Origin: Paramoeba atlantica
Lineage: Eukaryota; Discosea
Assembly: GCA_977017575.1 (NCBI GenBank)
Contig: CDRNVI010000028.1
Span: 60,447-124,446 of the forward strand
DNA length: 64,000 nt
Direction of reading: 5' to 3'
Each line of letters opens with the position of its first letter. Position 1 is the stretch's first letter. The notes under the pieces were generated by a model, which searched no databases, was not told the origin of the DNA, and saw only the letters and a program-made list of their open reading frames with translations. The position numbers and the translations under genes are program-made. Positions 29,581-38,426 of the stretch are shown here, in pieces.

Positions 29581-31503
29581 TACAGGGGGGCGCGATGTTT
29601 CTGGGGGGTCTAAAATTCGCAATATTTGTCCGACTTTGGAAAGTAATAGCGCATTCGAGAGCTCTTGGAAGGTCTGATACTTTTGCGCAATGCTACACAG
29701 GCGGTTACAGTGGTTACTAAGGCAAAAATATACGTTTCTTCGCCTAAAATACCGTTTTTCCTAAACTGCAAGTCGTCTTTTACACTCCGCAGAATATAAG
29801 GATAGCTCATGCATACAGGGGTGAAAACTTCCATCTGGGGGGGTTCCAAAATTTGGAAAATTTGCTCAATTTTGTAAAATAATAGCGCATTGGAGAGCTC
29901 TCGCAGAGTTGTATGTCTTTGGCGTATTCGGAACGCTCGACTTGAAAGATTTAATCTGATGACAAAAAAATAATTTTTTTTTCCTGTGAAAATATGGCAA
30001 TTTTTTGTTTTTCCCCATTTTATGTCTCAAAAGCCAGTTCGCTCAAGGACTTCCCGTGGTGTTTTGAGCGCACGCTCCTATGCCTCACCAGGGAAGATTA
30101 AGGAAAGTCACAGGATGCTTTTTGTGGCGGACTTTGAGAAAACAGAGTCTTATTCCCGGACTGCCCAAAATTTTGGTGTCCACGAGGGAACTGCGAAACT
30201 CTGGGTGGAAAGATTTAATTGCACTGACGACGTGGCCAGTCCATCCCCTACGCGTCAACCTAGGGTCACCACCTCTGATCTTATGAAAGTATCTTTAAAG
30301 CTTATTGATGACGCTTATCGTGACCTCCCTTATGGTATCTCCACTTGGAGCGAGCTCTGGAGAGAGGTAAAGCGACGTGGCTTCACATGTTCAATAACAT
30401 CCCTAAGGAACATGTTGAAAAACTCAAAAGAAAAAATTGTGCTCAGAACAGCTTTAAAGACCCCTTTCTTATCTAATAATCATAAGGAGCGCAGAGTGCA
30501 ATTTGCCACTGAAATGCTACAGTGGAGCGACGCTGCGCTGGAAAATATTATTTTCTGCGACGAAAAAAAATTTACGTGCAAAAGATCCGCCCGACCCACG
30601 TACCTTTGCCGAAAATCTGACCCCCCCAAAGAACAAACAGGGGAATTAGAACCCTATCATGGTGGAGAAGGTATTATGGTTTGGATGGGGGTGAGCTTAA
30701 AGCATGGGTTTCATTTACACGTCTTTCCTACCCATGATTCTCAAGGAAACAAAGTAACTGTAAAGGGACAAAATTTTTATGAAGCCATGAAAAAAAGGGG
30801 GGGTCTGTTCCAATATTTAAGGAGACATCGGGCCACAATAGTGATGGACAATTGCCCGGCACATAATAAGGCTCGTGCCGCGGCCCAAGAAAAGGGTTAT
30901 TCTTGGCTCCGATGGCCAGCACGATCCCCTGATCTAAACCCCATAGAAAATCTTTGGTCAATAATGGACGGGACAAAGGACTAAATTCAACCCAAAAATC
31001 AACAACAATTACTCTCCGCAATTCATGATTCCTATGATAAACTTAATATCTATCTAATTTTGAGAATACGCTAAAAAGCTTCAGAAAGCGTTGTAGAATC
31101 ATTGTAGAAAAGAACGGTGCACATTGCGGATACTAACAGGGGTTACTAACAATCTTCTTGGGGGGGAAAACGTTATTTTTTAATTTTTTTGTATCATTTT
31201 TCAAGTGACAATTCGAGTTTTTGACCTATTCGGCATTTGTAGTTCCACTTTGATATGTTAAAAGCTACCAGTACGAAGACATACAACTCCGCAAGAGTTC
31301 TCGAATGCGCTATTATTTTACAAAATTGAAAAGTTTTTACAAATTTTAGACCCCGCCAGATGAAAGTTTTCACCCCTGTATGTTGAAATAAATTGCGCGA
31401 CAGCATCATACCTTCCAAGAGCTCTCGAATGCGCTATTACTTTCCAAAATTGGTCAAATATTACAATTTTTAGACCCCCCCAGAAACATCACGCCCCCAT
31501 GTA
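29581..31503. mobile_element. Tc1/mariner-type element with double terminal repeats
   Basis: The outer inverted repeats of more than 80 bp start TACAGGGGGGCGCGATGTTT on the left and end in the inverse at 31503. A second, related pair lies inside: TACAGGGGTGAAAACTTCC from 29814, with its inverse ending at 31380. Both pairs contain taatagcgcatt and gagagctct motifs. TA target dinucleotides are part of each end. Either one element sits inside another of the same family, or the ends are duplicated. Solo relics occur at 4915 and 37024. Confidence 0.8.
30022..30984 (+). pseudogene. Tc1/mariner-superfamily transposase, late stop
   Basis: Starts MSQKPVRSRTSRGVLSARSY. A helix-turn-helix (about 38-65, YSRTAQNFGVHEGTAKLWVE) precedes the DDE domain: D180 in FCDEKKF, D276 in VMDNCPAH, and E309 in SPDLNPIENLW, so about 32 residues separate the last two. 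The TAA at 30982 falls earlier than the family's usual end. The same frame stays open for about 30 more codons (IQPKNQQQLLSAIHDSY...), so the gene probably carries one premature stop near its end. It is otherwise undamaged. Confidence 0.85.
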
Positions 31504-32875
31504 TGAAGACAAGGCACCAGTTTTTTTTTAATTCATGCTGCTGCAAAGCCAATTTGTGGGTCATTCATACGTTGTGATTCCGGGAACATACCTCTCCTTC
31601 TGTTCCGGGAACACAGGGAGCACCGCTCCGGGAGGAGAGAGACACGGATATTTTATAAACTGCAGACTAACATTTCTAACTGTAAACTAGAGATTTCTCG
31701 CCTACCTAGCGATTTACATACCCTGGACTCAGCTCCAAGTAAACTGAGCATCATTAAACACAACTAAACATTTTTCTCTTTCATTTACAAGTACAATTAT
31801 GTTTCGTATGTATATTATATTGTGTACCTGGTTGGGTATCACAATGCATGTATCGGCTCTCCACGTGAATAAGAAGTATATAATGAAGTGAATAAGAAGC
31901 AATTCTGATTAAAATGAGCTAGAAATCCTTTTACTGCTTCCTTTTTTCAATATGCAACGCCGCCAGATTGCAAAGCGGGTTCGATCCTCCATGCCAAACG
32001 ATTCCTCGCAACACGTCGATCCCGAGAGTAACCCGCCTTCTATGAGTCAGAGATTGACTCCAAGACGTCAGAACGGGGCAGAAGAGCGAAGAGAAATTTC
32101 AGGCGCAGTGGAAAGGAGTATTGTAGGTTCATACAGCCAAGCGGCTGTAACTGCTTCGCAATTAAAAACACCACGAAAACCAACTTCATATCGCCGTCGC
32201 TCCGGAAATGTGGCCGACCCTTTGCGGGACGGCGGCCTGTAATCAGCGTCATGTACGTCGGTGCCCAATCCCTTGTTTTACTTCCTGTGTACCACAAACG
32301 GAAAAAAGCATTTAGCGGACAGGAAATGGCGCAACATCTCATGACGATGCTTAAGGGTGGTCTAGGCGCAAAAACCAAGAGACGATTTCGTAGGCGTATG
32401 TGCTGTCAACCATGTCGCGCGTGCTTCTACGAAACAGGAATAATGATAAATTTATGATGATAAATTTATGTCTAGTATAAGATATTCTATATTCACAGAA
32501 TCACAGGAATGTTGCCCTCCATCCCACCCGGCCGAAGCGTACCACACAAGAGAAAAGGCCCAATCGTGAGTACAAAAATGTTTTATACCATTTTATGCCT
32601 TATCCTTTTATGAAAGCCGGCCAATATAAATTTATGATCACCATTAGCAAATTACTCCAAATACATAGTACGATATGTAGTAGATATGACTTGCACATGT
32701 TTGGATATATCACTATTCAAATATTCTTGATAAAAAAATGAAAAATGTTTTTAGTAACAAAGCATAAATGAATCTTATTAATACCATAAATTAATCTTAT
32801 TCTTGATTTACTACATCACTTCCTTCTTTATGATCACCGAGAATTAGGTAAATAATCGTATGCCATGAAATCTAT
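31504..32875. other. Gene-poor stretch
   Basis: About 1.4 kb. The best frame is 31952-32242 on the plus strand (MQRRQIAKRVRSSMPNDSSQ), arginine- and serine-rich and unrecognised; it runs against the host-gene direction and I do not call it. The rest is AT-rich with short tandem gataaattatgat motifs (32449-32470). No RNA gene seen. Confidence 0.4.
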
Positions 32876-33145
32876 CTAAAACAGTGGTGCATAAGGAAAA
32901 AGACGTTCTTCATCCTCTGAAGATATTCGCGTGCCCTTAACGCCTATTTCTACCAAACCCTTTGGAAAGCTGGAAACGTCGAATTCAATGTTAAGGTCAG
33001 AGTTGCCTTCTATAGAAAGACTCCGAAGCGATTCTGGAAAATTCTCTAAACATATAACACCCGTGAAATTGTTATCCTGGCAATCTAGATGCTCGAGTAG
33101 CGGGGGCAGATTATGCAAATTGAGCGGTCCTGTTGCACCTGCCAA
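32876..33145 (-). pseudogene. LRR gene 3' fragment
   Basis: Keeps three repeats (LPPLLEHLDCQDNNFTGVIC, FPESLRSLSIEGNSDLNIEF, FPKGLVEIGVKG) and an unusual acidic tail SSEDEERLFPYAPLF. The cap and first repeats are missing; the similarity ends near 33145, where unrelated sequence leading to a transposase fragment begins. It is probably an LRR gene cut by a transposon insertion. Confidence 0.7.
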
Positions 33146-33346
33146 TTTTGGCCTATGCGGCCTTTTTGGCTAATTTTTGTTGCATTTTGCAGATCTCAGT
33201 GTTAATATCGTGTTGAAACCAACACCTGTTCAATTTTCCGAAACCAATAATTTTGGTACAAAAAATACGAAAAATTCATCCCCAAAAAATGCAAAAATAC
33301 AAGAAAAAGTCCCTCTTTTGTCTGTTTGATCTGATTTTTGTCGAAA

Positions 33347-33667
33347 ATGGGGAAAAGATGCCGTCTAAATCGTCGCCAGCTTTCGCCGGAGCAAACATCT
33401 TATGCCACTAGGGTGGTTTGCGCTCATGAGGTGGATCAAGGGGCCTCTTTGCGCGAGACAGCTCAAATGATGAACTGTTCACACACTTCTGTATCGCGCT
33501 ACATTAAGCGTTTTGAAGAAACGGGTGATGTAGAGCGAAAGAAGTACACACGCGAAAACACCTGTGATACTGACGAGTTTCGACAGATGCTTGCTGGAAA
33601 AAACAGCAATAAACAGCCTCCCAACTCGATTACAAGAGCTGCGGGACAAAAATGGTGGCTCCATTGA
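33347..33667 (+). pseudogene. Transposase N-terminal helix-turn-helix fragment
   Basis: MGKRCRLNRRQLSPEQTSYA, then RETAQMMNCSHTSVSRYIKR and FEETGDVERKK form the helix-turn-helix module of Tc1/mariner or IS630-type transposases. No DDE catalytic domain follows; the frame ends at 33667 and a foldback repeat begins at 33817. It is a truncated DNA-transposon gene. Confidence 0.65.
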
Positions 33668-33816
33668 CTACTGAATGTTAAATATGATATTTTTTGGTAG
33701 CCAAACGGATTTGCAAAAACAATAGAATTCTTGTTTTCGGAGCCCAAAAAATCACCCTACCCCGTCTACTCTTGTACTCAGAATGGTTTTAACACGATAT
33801 TAACACTGAGAGCTTT

Positions 33817-34540
33817 AGGCTCTTCGTTAAACGCGGTGGTTGTTTTCAACTTAGAAGCCCCTCATGCTGCGAGCTTCGCGTTGAAAAATCCCGCCGCGTT
33901 TAATGAAAAGCCTAAAAAATAAAATTTGGCTTCGAAAGTAGAAATTGGAAGGATTGGAGCCACAAATAGCCGATTTTGGGGTAAAATTCGGGTGCTTTTT
34001 GGGTATTTTTGCTCTCAGAGCACTAAATCCGACATTTGCGTGTGGGAAATCACTCGTAGGCATGCATGAAAGCCTACCAAACGTATTGGGTAGAGAATGC
34101 GACTCCAACCACACCATTCTTTCGACACAAAAAGGCCCCTTGTGGTCCGAAAAATACTTTTTTGCCATTGTTTTCGCCAAGTTGAAATTATTTTCAAATA
34201 AAAAATTCCGAAAAAATCCGAACTTGGCGGACCCGTCCTGCGGATACGCGGGGCGGTCACCCCCGGGTAGGGGGGGTGGAAAATGCGCGCCAAGACCCCG
34301 GCTACCCCTTCTGCGGGTTTGTTTCTAAAAATATTTTTTTTTCAAAAAAAAATCGTGCGGTATGCCCCCCCCTAGACCCCCCATTTTTTTCAATCTTTTT
34401 TTCAATTTTGAACCACCGGAGCCCCCTTTTGTATATGGTTTTCTTCTATTATATTACTGTGTTCCTCTATATATTTTCACTGTTTTTGTTCACTTTTTTT
34501 TCAATAATCAAGGGTAGAGCGGTAGTTCTACAACCACCGC
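33817..34540 (-). repeat. Foldback repeat, copy 3 (inverted, shortened)
   Basis: Same family as at 19606, in the opposite orientation. The terminal hairpin is at 33817-33914 (TAGGCTCTTCGTTAAACGCG ... AAGCCTA) and the small hairpin end at 34515-34540. It is about 170 bp shorter than the full copies, with the loss in the middle. Confidence 0.75.
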
Positions 34541-35756
34541 AATTAAAGCATATGAGCATAAATTGCCTCGTGCAATCAATTTACTTTCAAGCTTGAAGTA
34601 TAGCAAATATGAAAAAGGTACCTAAAGAAAGAAAATGGTACACTGGTCGTCACTATTCTCAGAATCCGTAATTAAACATTGACAGGATTTTTTTATTTTC
34701 ATTCTCATTTTCGCGACTATTCTCATTTTCGCGTTTATTTTGCAGTTGAACGTTGACAAGGAATAGAAAAGAAGTAGAAAAAACAATTTTGGGCCACCTG
34801 CACTCATACTGTACCCAAAAATACGCTTTTTCAAAACAAATGCTCCCTTCGACCAAATTTCCATTTAAAGTCGTTTTGAGCACTATAATTTATATACAAC
34901 AATAATTCCCGAAAAAATGTATATAAAACAATAATTCCCGAAATTTGAAAGATTGTAACCCATATAAAGTCACTAGAAAAAAATTTAGAATTACATGTAC
35001 GATAGCGCCACAAGATCACGGGTAAACTCGTAACTGGGCGATTTTCATCAACTCCAAGTTCCTTCATTAAAACAAAATACACACCCATGTACACAGCTGG
35101 AAGAACAATCACTAACTACTCGATCCAAGCTCATCTCAAGGACTAAAGGTAGCCCCCCACTAAGGTACCCCCCAGGAAGACTACCCCCAGGAAGAGAGAT
35201 TTGGCCCTTCCAGCATGTTCGCTCAAAAGTGAAAACCATAATGCCTAGACGCTGAAATTTCGAAGGTCATCACCCTCACCACTGCAGTAGCTGAATTTTT
35301 ATGCGGGTGTTTCCTTTTCGAGGCCCAGATTGCACAACAGGGTCCCTTTTGATCCATTCTCATTCTCATTTTCAAGGCCCTTTTTGAGTTGAACGTTGAC
35401 ACGATAATTTGTCATTCTTGAGAGGGCCATGGTTGCCTCCCCCGACACCAACACCCCCGGGTTGCCACCCGACACCAACATGATAAGGTGCTAAAGAACT
35501 AGGATGAGTGCAATCCCGTATCCTTTTTTGCGTGCGTTTGCGCAGGTTCGCCCGCCATGAAAATGACAAGATACTAAATAACTAGGGTAAAGCCAGTGAA
35601 ATTCGGATCCAACTGGTTAGCTGCGATGCGCTTTAAGGAAACTCGAGTATACCTCGCGCCTCGATTGTTGTGCCTAAAATCAGGTATTTTCGCTCAAAAA
35701 GTGGATTATACATGATTTATGATTATTCATGATCTTTTGCCCGATTATTATCTTTT
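34541..35756. other. Gene-free stretch with iterated CAGTTGAACGTTGACA
   Basis: Contains motifs of the TIR family seen at 57767-58794: gtcactattctcagaat (34653-34669), attctcattttcgc repeats (34703-34735), cagttgaacgttgaca (34744-34760) and gagttgaacgttgacac (35385-35401). It is probably one degraded element spanning about 34640-35410. A hydrophobic frame at 34831-35112 on the minus strand is not convincing. Confidence 0.45.
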
Positions 35757-35840
35757 AGTCTTTTCGTTAAACGCGGAGTTAGTTTTCCATGCGAAGCGCG
35801 CAGCAGCAGTGCAACAGTTGAAAACAACAAGGGACTAAAA
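35757..35840. repeat. Solo foldback hairpin, degraded
   Basis: Only the terminal hairpin of the foldback family is present: agtcttttcgttaaacgcgg ... gttgaaaacaacaagggact. The arms have diverged and no body is attached. Confidence 0.6.
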
Positions 35841-36125
35841 CAATTATTCTTTTGAATTAACTTTTAAATGTCCATTGTCCATTGTACAAAGTATGCATAT
35901 CATACAAAAGAAATGCGGCACACGGTATATCTCACCGGTTTTAAAAAGGTTAAACTAATTGTCCATGAAATGCCGCGAGAAAGCATCGATTGTTTCATAA
36001 AAAGACTTGGAGACGATGATGCTAAAAGTAATCACTCTCAGGAATTATCAACCTCTCTTTTGAAAGCAATATTTTGTCAAGAAATTGGATTAAAAACTTC
36101 TCTTCGGACGTATGGAAATTGCAAC

Positions 36126-36977
36126 TTAAAGTTTGACAAACTTTGGATGAAAACAGGATTGCACATCCAAAGAATATTTATTTCTGCTCAAATCCAAAGT
36201 ACGCATTGATGAAGGCAATGTATCAAACCATATTTTGCCCGCAAATGCGTTACTCCCAAGAGACAGCGCACGCATTGAATGCGGAAGCTTGCGAAACTCC
36301 AACTCACCATCAAGTTTATTGTCGGATATGTATAAAATTTCAAGTTGTTTCGGAAGACATGTCAAATCCACGCTCCCTACGAATTGATTCCCTTGAAGAT
36401 AGAGCTTGCGTAGCCCTCCCGGCAACAACGTCAAATCCAACGTTCCTGAAAAACAGTTACTGGGCAAAGAAAACACTTTCAACGAAGAAGGGAGTGACGT
36501 GAGATCAAGCACACCGGAAAACTTTGTATTTGATGACCAAAGCTCTTCAAAAACATGAGGTAAGGAGCCGGCTTCAAAGGATCCATGAAACGGGTTGTAT
36601 TGGAGGTTTAAATATGTGAGTTTAGGGGGAAGTGCAGAAACCGGAACAGTTCCACTAAGTTCATTATCTCCTACGCGAACATTGCACACAGTGTGGGGTA
36701 GGCTACCCCAGCTAAGGTTACCCTTCAGCGCTTTGGCCGACCAATCGATGCCAGAAACTTCATGGTCGGAAGTACATGTGACACCGGTCCATAAGCATGC
36801 CTCTGTTTTATTGCTGGTAATTACTGACTTCTTCTCCAGATTCTCAATAAATTGAGCCATTTGTATGTCTTGTGAGAGAATGGCTCCGCGCACTTTACCC
36901 AGACGGGTTCGAGTATGGGTTGAATCTGCAAGTGCAGCTCTTCGGATGCTTAGAGATTGATGTTTAGACATTGACAT
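36126..36977 (-). CDS. LRR protein, 283 aa
   Basis: An LRR family member. The start at 36977 (MSMSKHQSLSIRRAALADST) is preferred; the frame is open up to 37160, but that extension reads through a transposon terminal-repeat relic. GKVRGAILSQDIQMAQFIEN is followed by the cap CLWTGVTCTSD and about eight repeats (LPGGLRKLYLQGNQFVGSVD, LPKQLEILYISDNKLDGELE), then a tail FHPKFVKL. There is no strong signal peptide. The frame is intact. It is closest to the 23-26 kb group by its AILSQD form. Confidence 0.87.
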   Translation of the reverse strand: MSMSKHQSLSIRRAALADSTHTRTRLGKVRGAILSQDIQMAQFIENLEKKSVITSNKTEACLWTGVTCTSDHEVSGIDWSAKALKGNLSWGSLPHTVCNVRVGDNELSGTVPVSALPPKLTYLNLQYNPFHGSFEAGSLPHVFEELWSSNTKFSGVLDLTSLPSSLKVFSLPSNCFSGTLDLTLLPGGLRKLYLQGNQFVGSVDLTCLPKQLEILYISDNKLDGELEFRKLPHSMRALSLGSNAFAGKIWFDTLPSSMRTLDLSRNKYSLDVQSCFHPKFVKL

Positions 36978-37023
36978 GAAATAAATAAGATCATTTGAAC
37001 GTGCGGTATAATGTACATCTGTG

Positions 37024-37147
37024 ATAGATACAGGGGGTGGCACGAAAATAATGGGGTCTAAATTTTCTATTTTGGTCGTAAAACTTAACCAAATCCATAC
37101 ATGGTTAATAATAGCGCATTGAAGAGCTCTCACAGAGTTATGGGTCA
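37024..37147 (+). repeat. Solo relic of the mariner-element terminal repeat
   Basis: The sequence tacagggggtggcacgaaaa, then ggggtctaaattttc and taatagcgcattgaagagctct, matches the terminal repeats at 29581-29920 and 31321-31503. It lies in the upstream region of the LRR gene and adds a spurious open extension to it. Confidence 0.65.
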
Positions 37148-37194
37148 CCTCAACATGCATTTACCCTCCATTCCTCCATCCGCACCACACTTTT

Positions 37195-38073
37195 TTACCC
37201 TTCCCCTGCACTTTTTATTTCCTCCCTCTCCCGTGTCTCCTCCCCCTCCTCCGCAAACAGCTCTGTTGCAAACTTCCATCGGTGGGTCTCCCCACTCTTC
37301 CTCTTTTCGTCTTCTTTTCGTTGTGCTCTCCCCTTTCCTGGAGGGCCACGTTCTGTTTTATCGGGGTTCACGTCTTCACTACGCCCACACCCGAGGGCGG
37401 CCATGAGATGTTCCAGGGTTACGGTTTTGCGTTTCCTTGCGGCCGTGACCTCCGCGGCTTGCTGGGCTAATGTCTCCATCAGGGTGACGACGGCAGCGGT
37501 GAGGCACGCGATGGATTCCGGGGTGAGGCGTGTGGCGCGAGGCACGGCGCTTTCCTGCTGCAGCAGGGCGTGGATCGTGTCGCGGATTTCGGGTGTCGGG
37601 GTATGGGTGGGGGGGGTTGGATTTGTACTTGTGCTTGGGTTTGAAATAGAATTCAAGCTTGGACTTCGATTGGGATATGAAGTTAAGTTTGGATTTGAAT
37701 TTGAATTTAGGGTTGGATTGGGATTGGGATCTAAGGTTGGATTCGGACTTAAGCTTAACTTTGTATTTGAATTTAGGCTTGGAATTGGATGTAGATTTGA
37801 ATTTGGATTTGGATTCGTCTCAGATCGAGGTAGAAGATTTTCTGAAACATCGTCCATAGAATCGGGATCTAAAGAATTAGAGCGTGAAACCGAGTCAGGC
37901 GTACAGTTGTGTGAAATTTTTGTTGTGGAATGACAAACTGGGCCTTCTTCCGCAGAAAAATTGGTTTTTTCAGGCAATATGGAAGAATCGTGGGAAAGAG
38001 GAGGGATGGTCAACTCTTGCAGAAATGTGTGGACGAATTTTTGTATGCGTTTTTCCAGTCCAATGTGTGACAT
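37195..38073 (-). CDS. Histone-fold protein with Asn-Pro repeat region, 292 aa
   Basis: Residues about 162-235 (IRDTIHALLQQESAVPRATR, LTPESIACLTAAVVTLMETL, ARKRKTVTLEHLMAALG) follow the histone fold of the NF-Y/POLE3/CHRAC class: short helix, long central helix, basic turn, last helix. Such proteins pair with a second histone-fold partner in transcription, chromatin or replication complexes. The first helix follows a long low-complexity region (about 80-155) of NPNPN/SNSNP repeats, and the tail is highly charged. It is not a core histone by sequence. The DNA is AT-rich in the N-terminal half and GC-rich over the fold. Confidence 0.65.
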   Translation of the reverse strand: MSHIGLEKRIQKFVHTFLQELTIPPLSHDSSILPEKTNFSAEEGPVCHSTTKISHNCTPDSVSRSNSLDPDSMDDVSENLLPRSETNPNPNSNLHPIPSLNSNTKLSLSPNPTLDPNPNPTLNSNSNPNLTSYPNRSPSLNSISNPSTSTNPTPPTHTPTPEIRDTIHALLQQESAVPRATRLTPESIACLTAAVVTLMETLAQQAAEVTAARKRKTVTLEHLMAALGCGRSEDVNPDKTERGPPGKGRAQRKEDEKRKSGETHRWKFATELFAEEGEETREREEIKSAGEG

Positions 38074-38426
38074 TGAATGTGTGGGATAGTAAAGGGAGGA
38101 AAAATAATGATGGTAAGCAATAAATTAAAATTGATAACCCGTTTCTGAATAATAGGATATGCTGGTGATTTCTTACCTACTGCATTTTTTACGACAGATG
38201 CAAAATTCATCAGTACTCATTGGGGCGCAGAATTCTAAGCGAATAGTATTGCTTGTCGAAAATGACGTTTAGAATCATACATAGGTAAGAAGTGTTCATG
38301 TTTCTATTCTACACTACGTACTGTGGCCAAGGGTTTGTTACCATTGCGCACGAAACCGATTAAACAAATAACTAAAAGTATCGACTATCTTTTTTTTCTT
38401 TTTAACAAACCTTTGTAGTTTCAAGT
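38074..38426. other. Intergenic, nothing seen
   Basis: Spacer between two minus-strand genes, with a polypyrimidine run near 38389-38400 at the 3' side of the upstream gene. No feature recognised. Confidence 0.4.

Noticed and set aside
34831-35112. Minus-strand hydrophobic 93-codon frame
   Set aside because: Lies in a degraded repeat region; no family resemblance and no conservation between copies.
35868-36209. Plus-strand 113-codon frame overlapping the LRR gene's 3' end
   Set aside because: No recognisable content and it overlaps a well-supported minus-strand gene.
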